A DNA stretch of 64,000 nucleotides from Nitrosomonas sp. (GTDB lineage: Bacteria > Pseudomonadota > Gammaproteobacteria > Burkholderiales > Nitrosomonadaceae), in the NCBI GenBank assembly GCA_019635215.1, contig JAHBZZ010000001.1, forward strand, positions 361,535-425,534. Direction: 5' to 3'. A program made the translations under genes and the position numbers. Shown here in pieces: positions 20,241 through 30,541 of this stretch. The notes under the pieces were generated by a model. That model did no database searches, had not been told where the DNA came from, and was given only the letters and a program-made list of their open reading frames with translations. The stretch's first letter is position 1. Each line of letters starts with the position of its first letter.

Positions 20241-20954
20241 TCATCCTTGTCGTTCAGTCAACTGCCTATCGAGCTGCTCCAATCGCGCTGGCGTACCGAT
20301 ATCTTCCCAGACACCTGAAAAATATTCGCCCGTAACCCTTTTCTCCGCGATCGCCGCCCGCAAAACCGGCGCCAGCTTCACCGGCTGCCCCGGTACCACA
20401 TCGCTGAACAAGACCGGATGATAGATACCAATACCACTGAATGTCAGCTGTTTCTCACCAGCCAACCCTACTGTCCCATGATTCAATACGAAATCACCCG
20501 CTGCATGATGCGCCGGATTATCCACAAGGACCAGATGCGCCAATCGACCAGTGCCGTGCTGCATAATATCCGACAGAACCGGTAACAGCCGTGCATAATC
20601 CAATTCACAGTACACATCAGCATTGACCGCCAGAAACGGCCTATTGAGATCATGATTAGTCAGCAATGGCAATGCATTGGCAATGCCGCCCGCTGTCTCC
20701 AGCACCTCCAGCTCGGGCGAATAAACGATATGCACACCATATCGCTCACCATTGCCAAGCATAGATGCAATCATTTCGCCCAGATAGGCATGATTGATCA
20801 CAATCTCCGTAAAACCGGCCTGCGCAAGACGGTTGATCTGGTATTCGATCAGCATATGACCACCTACTGTCAACAGAGGCTTCGGTCTGCTATCAGTCAA
20901 GGGGCGCATGCGTTCGCCGCGCCCAGCGGCCAGAATCATTGCTTTAAACTGCAT
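20241..20954 (-). CDS. murU: N-acetylmuramate alpha-1-phosphate uridylyltransferase MurU
   Basis: A 237-residue sugar nucleotidyltransferase that makes UDP-MurNAc from MurNAc-1-phosphate in the peptidoglycan-recycling bypass that avoids de novo MurA and gives fosfomycin tolerance in Pseudomonas. The pyrophosphorylase signature AAGRGERMRPLTDSRPKPLL is at the N-terminus; AVNADVYCELD holds a metal Asp. The ATG at 20954 is chosen since the family begins a few residues before ILAAG; an upstream frame to 21026 overlaps amgK. It lies 19 bases after amgK, whose product makes its substrate. Confidence 0.92.
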   Translation of the reverse strand: MQFKAMILAAGRGERMRPLTDSRPKPLLTVGGHMLIEYQINRLAQAGFTEIVINHAYLGEMIASMLGNGERYGVHIVYSPELEVLETAGGIANALPLLTNHDLNRPFLAVNADVYCELDYARLLPVLSDIMQHGTGRLAHLVLVDNPAHHAAGDFVLNHGTVGLAGEKQLTFSGIGIYHPVLFSDVVPGQPVKLAPVLRAAIAEKRVTGEYFSGVWEDIGTPARLEQLDRQLTERQG

Positions 20955-20973
20955 ATCGGAAAAACATAACCCG

Positions 20974-21984
20974 TTAGAACGTATAACCGACTTCCTGCGT
21001 TGACGTGTTGCCTTCCAGTTCATCAAGCAGATTGAGCATAGGGACCAGTTCCTGATAACGTTCGCATGCCTTGCGCAGGTAACGCATCACCCGCGGCATA
21101 TCCTTCAAATACGTATCTTTGCGATCACGGTAGCACAATCGGGCAAAAATACCGAGTACTTTGATATGACGTTGCACACCCATCCATTCAAAGTCACGAT
21201 AAAAAACGCCAAAATCACTTGCCACCGGCAATCCCACCTTACGCGCTTTCTCCCAGTAGCGGATTACCCAATCAAGAATGCGCTCTTCGTCCCACTGGAT
21301 ATAAGCGTCCTTCAGCAAGGATACCAGATCATAGGTAATCGGTCCCAGAACAGCATCCTGAAAATCAAGTATCCCAGGATTAGGTATGGTCACCATAAGA
21401 TTACGCGAATGATAATCTCGATGCACGAACACACGCGGTTGCGACAAATTGTTCTGTACAACGCGGTCGAATATCCGGGACAGCACCATCTTCTGTGCAT
21501 CAGTCAATTCCACCTGCAGATGACGCGCCACGTACCAGTCCGGAAAAAGATTGAGCTCAAGGCGTAACAGCTTTTCATCATACACGAGCAAATCCCCCAC
21601 CTGCCGGGCCAGCTGCATCCGCACCAGCGCATCAGTTGCAGTCGCGTACAGGCTGTCCGCAGTTTCCGGCTCACTGTTCAGCGCTTGCAGATAAGTTGTA
21701 CTGCCAAGATCGGACAGTAACAAAAATCCCTGTGTCGCATCACGCGCAATGATCTCCGGTACATGTACCGCTTCGGCCAGCAATTGCGCCACGCGCACAA
21801 ATGACATACAGTCTTCGTGTTCAGGCGGTGCATCCATGACAATCCAAGTTTTATCCTCGGACGTTACTCGGAAATACCGTCTGAAACTTGCATCCGCAGA
21901 TGCCGGTTCCACCGTAAAAAATTGCCCGGGAAATTGCTTTTGTAGCCAGTTCTCAAGTAACTGCAAACGATCCATGTTAATCAC
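20974..21984 (-). CDS. amgK: N-acetylmuramate/N-acetylglucosamine anomeric kinase AmgK
   Basis: A 336-residue aminoglycoside-phosphotransferase-fold kinase phosphorylating the anomeric hydroxyl of MurNAc and GlcNAc, first step of the AmgK-MurU recycling route. Motifs: the Brenner catalytic loop VFVHRDYHSRNLMV and the metal-binding GILDFQDAVLGPITYDL. The start may be 21984 (MINMDRLQ) or the second ATG at 21975. murU follows at once, so the two are an operon. In many relatives lptD-surA lies divergent upstream; here ubiK does. Confidence 0.92.
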   Translation of the reverse strand: MINMDRLQLLENWLQKQFPGQFFTVEPASADASFRRYFRVTSEDKTWIVMDAPPEHEDCMSFVRVAQLLAEAVHVPEIIARDATQGFLLLSDLGSTTYLQALNSEPETADSLYATATDALVRMQLARQVGDLLVYDEKLLRLELNLFPDWYVARHLQVELTDAQKMVLSRIFDRVVQNNLSQPRVFVHRDYHSRNLMVTIPNPGILDFQDAVLGPITYDLVSLLKDAYIQWDEERILDWVIRYWEKARKVGLPVASDFGVFYRDFEWMGVQRHIKVLGIFARLCYRDRKDTYLKDMPRVMRYLRKACERYQELVPMLNLLDELEGNTSTQEVGYTF

Positions 21985-22206
21985 TCATGCATTTAAAAAC
22001 TTCTGAAGATGACCCTGCCGTCAAATCCTGTTACGATCAAAGTTATTTTTGGTATATTGAGACAATAAAGGTAATTACTGCTGTTTGGATAATCTGTAAT
22101 TCCATAATTCGGTACAACAACACAATTATTATTTTATCACGCCACATACGAACCAAAGATTATTCCAAATTCAATAGCTATCACAACATCATCGATGGAG
22201 GACAAA

Positions 22207-22506
22207 ATGCTTAACAAAAATATCATTGAAGAAATCAATTCAAAAGTCAGCGAGATTCTGCAAAACAGTCCGGCAAAAGATGTCGAGCGAAATATGCGCG
22301 CTGCGCTATCTGGTGTTTTTTCCCGCCTGGATCTGGTGACACGTGATGAATTTGACGTACAGCAGAATGTCCTGCAGCGTACACGGGAAAAATTGACCCA
22401 ACTCGAAGCAAAAGTGACTGAACTGGAACAACAGTTCGGTATTTCAAGAACCGGTAATGAGACAGCAACTACCGGCACATCCCAGGAAAAATCCGATTCT
22501 GCGTAA
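22207..22506 (+). CDS. ubiK: Ubiquinone biosynthesis accessory factor UbiK (BMFP/YqiC family)
   Basis: A 99-residue coiled-coil protein. UbiK is a lipid-binding accessory factor that binds UbiJ and aids aerobic coenzyme Q synthesis; Brucella BMFP is a membrane-fusogenic relative. The protein has an amphipathic N-terminal helix (IIEEINSKVSEILQ), then DVERNMRAALSGVFSRLDLVTRDEF and a trimeric coiled coil (LTQLEAKVTELEQQ). The ATG at 22207 has GGAGG 6 bases upstream, which overrides the in-frame ATG at 22195. It lies before yifB, an arrangement common in betaproteobacteria. Confidence 0.88.
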   Translation: MLNKNIIEEINSKVSEILQNSPAKDVERNMRAALSGVFSRLDLVTRDEFDVQQNVLQRTREKLTQLEAKVTELEQQFGISRTGNETATTGTSQEKSDSA

Positions 22507-22623
22507 GACAAATAAGCACAGCGTAGCCAACCCAACTCGACATCATGCATGTACTTTTTTCATTGATTCCCCGTTCATGGTTTTTTGAAGAATCATGAAC
22601 ATTGTTGACTGATACGCATCCAA

Positions 22624-24129
22624 ATGCCGCTCGCCGTTCTGTACAGCCGCGCACTGAATGGCATGCATGCACCACTGGTTACAGTTGAGACGCATATCGC
22701 CAATGGCCTGCCAAGTTTTACTATCGTCGGTCTTCCGGAAACGGAAGTCAAGGAAAGTCGTGATCGCGTCAGGGCCGCGCTGCAAACCGCGCACTTCAAA
22801 ATACCTGCACAACGCATCACCGTCAATCTGGCGCCCGCTGACCTGCCTAAGGAAAGCGGGCGTTTTGATCTGCCAATCGCGCTTGGTATTCTGGCAGCTT
22901 CCGGTCAAATTCCCGCCAATGCGTTGAACCAATATGAATGGGCCGGCGAGCTCGCCCTGACAGGTGAATTACGGCCGATACACGGCGCACTGGCCATGAC
23001 GTACAGCGCCGCACAGTCGGGCCGCAGTTTTGTCTTACCGCAGCACAATGCCGCCGAAGCTGCGCTGGTTAAACAGGCGCAAATCTATGCCGCACAGTCT
23101 TTATTGCAAATTTGCGCTCATCTGACCGGCGACCAGCCGTTGCCGGTGTATCACAATCCGCCTGAAAAACAAAACATCATTCCGGATTACCCGGATATGG
23201 AAGAAGTCAAGGGACAAACGCAAGCCAAGCGCGCACTGGAAATCGCCGCCACAGGCGGCCACAGCCTATTAATGGTCGGTCCACCCGGCACCGGGAAATC
23301 CATGTTAGCGGCACGTTTTCCCGGTCTCTTGCCACCGATGACTGAATCGGAAGCCCTGGAATCAGCCGCCATACAATCTCTCAGCCACGGCGGTTTCGAT
23401 ATCAACAACTGGAAACGCAGACCTTACCGCGCACCGCATCACACCGCATCAGGCGCTGCACTAGTCGGTGGCGGCAGCCATCCGCGCCCCGGTGAAATCT
23501 CGCTGGCCATGCATGGCGTGTTGTTTTTGGATGAGCTCGCCGAATTTGACCGCAAGGTGTTGGAAGTGTTACGCGAACCACTCGAATCCGGGAAAATCAC
23601 CATCTCACGCGCAGCACGCCAAGCTGAATTCCCCGCCCGCTTCCAACTCATCGCAGCGATGAATCCTTGCCCCTGCGGCTATCTGGGTCACCCTTCCGGC
23701 AAATGTCATTGCACTCCCGACAAAATCTCCCGCTACCGTACACGAATTTCCGGTCCATTGCTCGATCGCATTGATCTGCAAATCGAAGTTCCAACCGTGC
23801 TGCAGGAAGAATTGATGCGCCAGCAAATAAATGGCGAGAAAAGCGGCACGATCCGCCAACGCGTTGAAAAATCACATCGATTGCAGCTTGAACGGCAAGG
23901 CAAAACTAACAACTGTCTGAGCGTTAAGGAAATCGATCAATTCTGTGCACTTGATAATCTCAGCGAAAATCTATTAAAGCAAGCAATTAGTCGCTTGAAT
24001 TTATCAGCAAGATCGTATCATCGTATTCTGAAGGTGGCACGAACCATTGCAGATTTAGCAGGCACCGAGAAAATCAATAATCAACATATTGCTGAAGCGA
24101 TTCAGTATCGCAGATTGGATAAACATTAA
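22624..24129 (+). CDS. comM: YifB/ComM-family Mg-chelatase-like AAA+ ATPase
   Basis: A 501-residue hexameric AAA+ helicase of the ComM group; in Vibrio and relatives ComM drives branch migration during natural transformation, and it is widespread in bacteria that are not known to be competent. The N-terminal Lon-like fold has NLAPADLPKESGRFDLPIA; Walker A is GPPGTGKSM, Walker B LFLDELAEF, and NPCPCGYLGHPSGKC is a cysteine-bearing insert typical of the family. Sensor and arginine-finger region is near RISGPLLDRIDL. It follows ubiK by 117 bases. No competence genes are in view. Confidence 0.92.
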   Translation: MPLAVLYSRALNGMHAPLVTVETHIANGLPSFTIVGLPETEVKESRDRVRAALQTAHFKIPAQRITVNLAPADLPKESGRFDLPIALGILAASGQIPANALNQYEWAGELALTGELRPIHGALAMTYSAAQSGRSFVLPQHNAAEAALVKQAQIYAAQSLLQICAHLTGDQPLPVYHNPPEKQNIIPDYPDMEEVKGQTQAKRALEIAATGGHSLLMVGPPGTGKSMLAARFPGLLPPMTESEALESAAIQSLSHGGFDINNWKRRPYRAPHHTASGAALVGGGSHPRPGEISLAMHGVLFLDELAEFDRKVLEVLREPLESGKITISRAARQAEFPARFQLIAAMNPCPCGYLGHPSGKCHCTPDKISRYRTRISGPLLDRIDLQIEVPTVLQEELMRQQINGEKSGTIRQRVEKSHRLQLERQGKTNNCLSVKEIDQFCALDNLSENLLKQAISRLNLSARSYHRILKVARTIADLAGTEKINNQHIAEAIQYRRLDKH

Positions 24130-24268
24130 ATGCCGCCGTACTGCTTTCTTGAATTTCAACGTGACGATGCCGTAACTTCTCTATTTGCTCATGTCCTGCC
24201 ATCTCCAGATCCTCGTTTTAAGTCATCTACGAAAAGTTTACCGGATCAATGAGCATATATCATTAGTA

Positions 24269-25306
<1,038 letters not shown>

Positions 25307-25341
25307 TTAAAAAAATATCTTTTGAAGGAACTTATATATAT

Positions 25342-25369
25342 TTGGTACTGTCTTTTGTTTGGGCATAAG
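25342..25369 (+). promoter_or_regulatory. Possible promoter of the hemB-divergent sRNA
   Basis: TTGGTA (25342-25347) and CATAAG (25364-25369) are spaced by 16 bases and would start transcription near 25376, just before the first hairpin. An alternative -35 is TTGAAG at 25322. Both are weak matches. Confidence 0.35.
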
Positions 25370-25375
25370 AACAAG

Positions 25376-25469
25376 TGTCCCCTACCTTTTCCTCCCTGAA
25401 GGTGGGGCCTTAAGTGATATTAAGGCGGTTCCCCCCCGGTTTTTACTCCCCTTTAACCGGGGGTTTTTT
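25376..25469 (+). ncRNA. Candidate three-hairpin small RNA with C/U-rich loops
   Basis: Hairpin 1: CCCC (25379-25382), a bulged T, ACCTT (25384-25388), loop TTCCTCCCTG, AAGGT (25399-25403), GGGG (25404-25407). Hairpin 2: CCTTAA (25408-25413), loop GTGATA, TTAAGG (25420-25425). Hairpin 3: CCCCCGGTT (25433-25441), loop TTTACTCCCCTTT, AACCGGGGG (25455-25463), then six T. The loops of hairpins 1 and 3 carry CCTCCC and CTCCCC, complementary to Shine-Dalgarno sequences. Such loops are known in neisserial sibling sRNAs and alphaproteobacterial CcsR/cuckoo RNAs. No ORF overlaps it. The 5' end is a guess; expression is untested. Confidence 0.55.
25433..25469 (+). terminator. Strong factor-independent terminator
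   Basis: A perfect 9-bp G/C-rich stem (25433-25441 with 25455-25463), a 13-base loop and T6 (25464-25469) on the plus strand. Both flanking protein genes are on the minus strand, so this terminator needs a plus-strand transcript of its own. Confidence 0.85.
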
Positions 25470-25644
25470 ATTGTAACTCAGTCAATATAATCCTATAACC
25501 TATTCTAGAACTGAGCTGATCGCATCTGGCTCGAATTCTTTTGTGTGCCTCGTTCTTGCTATCATTTCCTGTTCAATTCATTCTTTCCCTTAACGATGTA
25601 CCAGATCTATTGAATCACATCAATAAGCCATGATTCTGCCAGAT

Positions 25645-26247
25645 CTACAGATAACCGTTCTCGGTCCAATCTTGAAGGACTTTATTCGCTTCTTCAATAC
25701 CGATGGATTTATTGCTCGAAAATAATTGAACGCTCACCATTGGATAATCAATTTTCAGGAAATCCCTGACTTGATCCAATGTAATCATTGCCTGTTGTCT
25801 GCTCAGCTTATCGGATTTCGTCAATAGAATGTGAACAGCTTTATGTGTAAAAGAAAACCACTCAAGCATCTGTAGATCAAGATCCTTAAGAGGGTGCCGA
25901 ATATCCACTATTAAAACAAGGCCAATGAGCTCTTCACGTGTCAACAGATATTGGGTGAGAAATGCTTCCCAGTGTTTGCGAATTGCAATTGGAACTTTTG
26001 CATAACCATAACCTGGTAAATCGACTAGAAAATGACCGGAATTCAAACGAAAATAATTGATCTGCTGTGTTCGTCCTGGAGTTTTACTCGTAAAAGCGAG
26101 TTTAGTTCGCCGCGCAAGCGCATTAATTGCACTTGATTTTCCGGCATTAGAACGTCCTGCAAAAGCGATTTCTTTTCCATTGTGAACTGGAAGATCTTTT
26201 AAACTGTTTGCAGATGTATAAAAAGTCGCACCTTCAAATAGAATCAT
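25645..26247 (-). CDS. engB: Ribosome biogenesis GTPase EngB (YihA/YsxC)
   Basis: A 200-residue essential GTPase needed for 50S subunit assembly and, in several species, division. G motifs are G1 [10 protein letters not shown]3 DLPGYG and G4 TKSDK; the segment [13 protein letters not shown] is the switch I region. It ends the leftward run coaX-engB with 6 bases to coaX, so the genes are cotranscribed. Length equals the family norm (about 200-210). Strongly AT-rich in codon third positions, like its neighbours. Confidence 0.94.
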   Translation of the reverse strand: MILFEGATFYTSANSLKDLPVHNGKEIAFAGRSNAGKSSAINALARRTKLAFTSKTPGRTQQINYFRLNSGHFLVDLPGYGYAKVPIAIRKHWEAFLTQYLLTREELIGLVLIVDIRHPLKDLDLQMLEWFSFTHKAVHILLTKSDKLSRQQAMITLDQVRDFLKIDYPMVSVQLFSSNKSIGIEEANKVLQDWTENGYL

Positions 26248-26253
26248 AAACTA

Positions 26254-27003
26254 TCATTTCGGATCAGATTGAAATATATCGTCAGCAATTACAATCAAAC
26301 CATCTAGAACCAAGTTATCAATTTCTACAAAGGGAAATTCGATATGTGATTGAATAAGTTCAACACCGCCACCACTAAGAATACAATTCTGAACTTGATA
26401 TCCTTGATGTTTATAAAATAACTGAAATGACTTATCGATCATTGCAGTTAAAGCAATCACAATACCACAATGTACAGCGCTGGAAGTCGTCGTAGGAAAA
26501 AACTCATAACGCGCGGGCGTAACATAATTTATCTGCGTATTAAACTTTAAACTCTGAAGTTGCAAAAAAGGACCTGGAACAATATAACCACCAAGAAAAA
26601 CACCATTTCTGGATATTGTATCAACAGTCATAGCTGTTCCTATATTTACAACCAGACATGAATCATGAAATTTATTCCATGCTGCGATCATCGCTGCCCA
26701 ACGATCGGATCCTAATTGTAGGTAATTATAGCTATTTTTAAGTCCGCACTGATAAGATCGGGATGCAATCCAATGCACTTTAAAGCCGAAAGAAGCAAAT
26801 ATACAATTGAGTTGATTGGTTATTAAATGATTCGAAACAGTTGATGCTATAACGTAGCTAATATTTTTTAACTCATCCCAATGGCTGATCAGCATTTCAA
26901 TTTCATGATGTGCTAATTGACCTTTAGCAATCCACTGATGATCTTTGTTAACACCCCACTTAACACGAGAATTCCCAACATCAACGGCTAATACTGATGT
27001 CAT
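26254..27003 (-). CDS. coaX: Type III pantothenate kinase
   Basis: A 249-residue ASKHA-fold kinase catalysing the first step of coenzyme A synthesis. Motifs: the phosphate loop VDVGNSRVKWG, LGSDRWAAMIAAW and VNIGTAMTVD. It begins directly after the birA stop with no base between, so the pair is coupled, an arrangement common in betaproteobacteria where birA and coaX are also found fused. Type III enzymes are not inhibited by CoA and need a monovalent cation (family knowledge). Confidence 0.93.
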   Translation of the reverse strand: MTSVLAVDVGNSRVKWGVNKDHQWIAKGQLAHHEIEMLISHWDELKNISYVIASTVSNHLITNQLNCIFASFGFKVHWIASRSYQCGLKNSYNYLQLGSDRWAAMIAAWNKFHDSCLVVNIGTAMTVDTISRNGVFLGGYIVPGPFLQLQSLKFNTQINYVTPARYEFFPTTTSSAVHCGIVIALTAMIDKSFQLFYKHQGYQVQNCILSGGGVELIQSHIEFPFVEIDNLVLDGLIVIADDIFQSDPK

Positions 27004-27786
27004 TTATGACAACTTAGGCCTTAAAGTAATATCACCAATAGTAAAACTTTTCTGACCACATTCAGTCTGAAGAACTAATTCTCCTTCATCACTTACCCCA
27101 ATAACTTCACCCTCTATAATTTCCTTGTTAGGCAAATGTAAAATAACAGACTGATTTTGGAAATAATGGAATTGCAGCCATTCTTCACGAAAAACTCTAA
27201 AACCATATATCTCAAAAACTTTAAGTAGCTGATATATCTCTACAAGAATTAGCGCCAATAGCTCATTGCGATTAACCTTATGGCCAGTGATCTGATATAA
27301 ATCAGTAACCGGGTAATCAGCATGAATACTAAAACTTAGAGGTAATTTAATATTGATACCTATGCCAATTACAACTGACAATGTATGATCTGAATTAGCT
27401 TTACACTCGACTAGAATACCAGCCATTTTTTGATGACCAAATAACACGTCATTTGGCCATTTGATTCTAAAATCTGCCTTAGCAAATTTGACTAATACAC
27501 GAACCAAGGATAAAGAAATTGACAAACTTAATCCCGATAGATAACGAGAATCTAGATGAGTTGTCCACAATAGACTAAAAGTTAGGCTACCGCCTAAATT
27601 AGAATACCAGTGATGTGCTCTTCTTCCTCTACCATGTGTCTGCAGTTCAGCAATTACAACGGCTATAGTTTTATATGAAGCGTAATGTGAAATATTATCA
27701 AGAATATGCTGATTCGTAGAAGCTAACCAATCATAGGCTACAATAGTAAAATATTTTTTTTGTATCGACAGATGAAGCTGTATCAC
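27004..27786 (-). CDS. birA: Biotin--[acetyl-CoA carboxylase] ligase
   Basis: A 260-residue biotin protein ligase that activates biotin to biotinyl-5'-AMP and attaches it to the AccB carrier. The ligase motif ELQTHGRGRRAHHWYS (biotin/ATP loop), IKWPNDVLF and KMAGILVE are present, plus a C-terminal SH3-like domain. It has no N-terminal helix-turn-helix, so unlike E. coli BirA it should not act as a repressor. The start is GTG at 27786. It heads birA-coaX-engB. Upstream lies about 250 bases to the rplQ stop. Confidence 0.92.
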   Translation of the reverse strand: MIQLHLSIQKKYFTIVAYDWLASTNQHILDNISHYASYKTIAVVIAELQTHGRGRRAHHWYSNLGGSLTFSLLWTTHLDSRYLSGLSLSISLSLVRVLVKFAKADFRIKWPNDVLFGHQKMAGILVECKANSDHTLSVVIGIGINIKLPLSFSIHADYPVTDLYQITGHKVNRNELLALILVEIYQLLKVFEIYGFRVFREEWLQFHYFQNQSVILHLPNKEIIEGEVIGVSDEGELVLQTECGQKSFTIGDITLRPKLS

Positions 27787-27857
27787 ATTGGAATCAATCC
27801 AATGAATAGATTCTAATAGTCGTATTCTTTTTTTTTAAATTCTACTAAAAAACCGTT

Positions 27858-27875
27858 ACATATTAGAAAATATGT
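27858..27875 (-). other. AT-rich hairpin between rplQ and birA
   Basis: ACATATT-AGAA-AATATGT forms a perfect 7-bp stem; read on the minus strand it is followed 5 bases later by T6. It could be a second, weak terminator of the ribosomal transcript or part of the birA leader. The rest of 27787-28037 is AT-rich with no gene. Confidence 0.35.
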
Positions 27876-27991
27876 CAGTTCATCTATTTTATGAATAGAA
27901 CACTTTAAACTAAAGGACAAATATTGATAAGTGTGGTATCTATAATCTTTTAATAAATCTAGAAATTCTCGCAAATAAAACATTTAGGCTT

Positions 27992-28017
27992 AAAAAAAGA
28001 ATGATAAGTCCATCACT
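27992..28017 (-). terminator. Probable terminator of the ribosomal operon
   Basis: On the minus strand AGTGAT-GGACTT-ATCATT (28017-28000) makes a 6-bp stem with one G-U pair, followed by C and T7 (27998-27992). It lies 20 bases past the rplQ stop, the right place to end the str-to-alpha transcript, though the stem is weak. Confidence 0.5.
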
Positions 28018-28037
28018 ATAGAAATGCTGAAATTCCT

Positions 28038-28460
28038 TCAATTAACTTTATTTTGCTCAGATATTGATGTATTTGAATCTTCATTAGTAAAGGATGTCTT
28101 ATATGGCCGCTCTACCAATTCAACCAAAGCCATTGGCGCATTGTCACCTTTTCTATAACCATTCTTCAATATGCGAATATAGCCACCTGGTCTATTAATA
28201 TACCTTGGCCCTAATTCTGAAAATAGCTTAATAACACTCCTACGATCCCTTAATTTATTAAATACATTTCTTTTATTAGCTAGATTAGAAACTTTACCAA
28301 GAGTAATCATAGGCTCAATAAAACGCCTTAGCTCCTTGGCTCTAGGCAATGTTGTCTTTATTAATTCGTGATGTATTAACGAATTTGTCATGTTACGAAA
28401 CATAGCAAATCTATGACTACTTGTACGGTTGAGTTTTCGAAATGCCTTATGATGGCGCAT
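28038..28460 (-). CDS. rplQ: 50S ribosomal protein L17
   Basis: A 140-residue large-subunit protein located near the peptide exit tunnel. Conserved segments are [17 protein letters not shown] at the N-terminus, [15 protein letters not shown] and RPGGYIRI. It is about a dozen residues longer than E. coli L17 through a C-terminal tail ([14 protein letters not shown]). It closes the alpha operon; its ATG lies 14 bases inside the end of rpoA, implying translational coupling. Confidence 0.97.
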   Translation of the reverse strand: MRHHKAFRKLNRTSSHRFAMFRNMTNSLIHHELIKTTLPRAKELRRFIEPMITLGKVSNLANKRNVFNKLRDRRSVIKLFSELGPRYINRPGGYIRILKNGYRKGDNAPMALVELVERPYKTSFTNEDSNTSISEQNKVN

Positions 28461-29451
28461 GATTCATATCCTTAGATAAATTTTCAAGATTAGCAGGTGG
28501 CCAGTTGTCTAATTTCATCCCTAGAGTTAGTTCACGAGCAGCTAATACTTCCTTAATTTCATTGAGTGATTTTCGTCCAAGGTTCGGTGTTCTTAAAAGC
28601 TCAGCTTCAGTTCGTTGGATTAAATCGCCTATATAGTAAATATTCTCCACCTTCAAGCAATTAGCTGATCGGACTGTTAGCTCTAAATCATCTACAGGCC
28701 TGAGTAAAACCGGATCAATTTGAGGGGTTTTAGGTTGTTCTGTTGGCAACGGAGTGCTTTCGAGATCAGCAAAAACGGATAATTGCTGCACCAAAATACG
28801 TGCCGCGTATCTTATCGCCTCTTCTGGATCAACAACACCATTTGTTTCAATGTCCATTATTAACTTATCAAGATCCGTACGCTGTTCAACTCTGGCACTC
28901 TCTACTATATAACTGATTCTTTTGATAGGACTAAAAGAAGCATCAAGCATAATAGCTCCGATATTCTTATCAGAATCGCGAAATTTTCGTACGCTTGCAG
29001 GTAGATAACCTCTTCCTTTGGAAACTTTTAACTGTAGATCAAGTTTTCCATCCGTAGTCAAATGAGCAATAACATGATCTGGATTAAGTATCTCAACATC
29101 ATGATTTTTTTCTAAGTCATTTGCAGTTACCACACCTTTTCCCGTTTTAAACAATTTTAATGTAGCTTCATCACTAGAATGAAGTTTCAAAACAATACCC
29201 TTGATATTGAGTAGCACATCAACAACATCTTCCTGTACGCCGTCAATAGCTGAATACTCATGAACTACCCCAGAAATCTTAACTTCTGTGGGTGCATAAC
29301 CAGTCATAGAAGATAATAAAATTCTGCGAAGAGCATTCCCTAATGTGTAGCCATATCCACGTTCAAAAGGTTCCATTACCACTCTGGCATGTAATGGTGA
29401 TATATTCTGAACATCAATTATACGTGGTGTTAATAACTCATTAACTTGCAT
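28447..29451 (-). CDS. rpoA: RNA polymerase alpha subunit
   Basis: A 334-residue subunit that dimerises to start RNA polymerase assembly. The N-terminal domain (about 1-235) has [20 protein letters not shown]; the C-terminal domain (about 250-325), reading [18 protein letters not shown] and [16 protein letters not shown], contacts UP elements and activators. It overlaps rplQ and follows rpsD by 33 bases, the universal alpha-operon order. Confidence 0.99.
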   Translation of the reverse strand: MQVNELLTPRIIDVQNISPLHARVVMEPFERGYGYTLGNALRRILLSSMTGYAPTEVKISGVVHEYSAIDGVQEDVVDVLLNIKGIVLKLHSSDEATLKLFKTGKGVVTANDLEKNHDVEILNPDHVIAHLTTDGKLDLQLKVSKGRGYLPASVRKFRDSDKNIGAIMLDASFSPIKRISYIVESARVEQRTDLDKLIMDIETNGVVDPEEAIRYAARILVQQLSVFADLESTPLPTEQPKTPQIDPVLLRPVDDLELTVRSANCLKVENIYYIGDLIQRTEAELLRTPNLGRKSLNEIKEVLAARELTLGMKLDNWPPANLENLSKDMNHAPS

Positions 29452-29484
29452 TTAATGTCCTTAACAAAGGTAATACTTATGCCA

Positions 29485-30111
29485 TTACTTAGAATACAGT
29501 TCAACTACAAGAGATTCATTAATAGTAGACGGTAAATCAGATCTATCAGGTCTATTTTTGTAAAAACCTTTCATTCCTTTTATATCCATTTCTATCCATG
29601 CAGGAAATCCCCTATTTTCTGCTGATTGCATAGAGGATTTTATACGAATATGTTCTTTTGATTTGTTATCAAGTTCAATCAAATCTCCAGGATTAACCAA
29701 ATACGAAGGCGTATTGACACGTTTCCCGTTAACAAGTATCGAATTATGTCTAACTATTTGCCTAGCTTCAGAACGTGAGGCCCCAAATCCCATCAAAAAA
29801 ACAATATTATCTAAGCGACTTTCAAGCATTTGTAGCAGGTTTTCACCAGTTATGCCTTTATGCTTATCTGCTTTTTTATATAAATTCCTAAATTGCTTTT
29901 CCAAGAGCCCATATATCCGTCTCAGCTTTTGCTTTTCTCTAAGCTGAACGCCATAATCAGACAAACGTCCTTTCTTTTGCCCATGTTGCCCGGGTGGATA
30001 ATTTCTTCTTTCAATAGCGCATTTGTCAGAAAAACATTTTTCACCTTTTAAAAAAAGTTTCTCTCCTTCTCTACGACAAAGCTTACATTTAGAATCAAGA
30101 TAGCGAGCCAA
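29485..30111 (-). CDS. rpsD: 30S ribosomal protein S4
   Basis: A 208-residue primary 16S rRNA-binding protein. The N-terminus is of the zinc-binding form with four cysteines (CKLCRREG and KCFSDKCAI); the S4 domain ESRLDNIVFLMGFGASRSEA is central. In E. coli S4 represses the alpha operon by binding a pseudoknot upstream of rpsM; I did not resolve that structure here. It lies 12 bases after rpsK. Confidence 0.98.
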   Translation of the reverse strand: MARYLDSKCKLCRREGEKLFLKGEKCFSDKCAIERRNYPPGQHGQKKGRLSDYGVQLREKQKLRRIYGLLEKQFRNLYKKADKHKGITGENLLQMLESRLDNIVFLMGFGASRSEARQIVRHNSILVNGKRVNTPSYLVNPGDLIELDNKSKEHIRIKSSMQSAENRGFPAWIEMDIKGMKGFYKNRPDRSDLPSTINESLVVELYSK

Positions 30112-30123
30112 AAGTGTTCTCCT

Positions 30124-30513
30124 TTATATACGGCGTTTTTTAGGTGGCCTACAACCATTATGGGGCACTGAAGTTACATCAGATATACTTGTAATTTTAA
30201 ATCCAGCACCATTAAGTGCCCTGACAGCGGAATCACGGCCAGGTCCAGGGCCTTTTATTTTCACTTCCAGATTCTTCACACCATATTCCATCGCAGTTTT
30301 CCCAGCATTTTCAGCAGCTACTTGAGCAGCAAAAGGGGTACTTTTTCGTGAGCCTTTAAAGCCAGAGCCACCAGCTGTTGCCCAAGACAAGACATTACCT
30401 TGTCTATCCGTTATAGTTATTATTGTATTGTTAAAAGAAGCATGTACATGTGCTATACCTTCAGATATATTTTTCTTTATCTTTTTTCTAACGCGGATAT
30501 TTGCTTTAACCAT
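30124..30513 (-). CDS. rpsK: 30S ribosomal protein S11
   Basis: A 129-residue protein of the 30S platform, contacting mRNA at the E site. Typical segments are [26 protein letters not shown]-like [18 protein letters not shown] and [13 protein letters not shown] at the C-terminus. Same length as E. coli S11. It sits between rpsM and rpsD in standard order, 28 bases after rpsM. Confidence 0.98.
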   Translation of the reverse strand: MVKANIRVRKKIKKNISEGIAHVHASFNNTIITITDRQGNVLSWATAGGSGFKGSRKSTPFAAQVAAENAGKTAMEYGVKNLEVKIKGPGPGRDSAVRALNGAGFKITSISDVTSVPHNGCRPPKKRRI

Positions 30514-30541
30514 AATTCATTTATAGTAAGTTGAGTTATTA

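Noticed and set aside
25376-25469. 4.5S RNA, 6S RNA or tmRNA as identity of the RNA near hemB
   Set aside because: The size and structure do not fit: no SRP tetraloop motif, no long 6S bulged stem and no tRNA-like ends.
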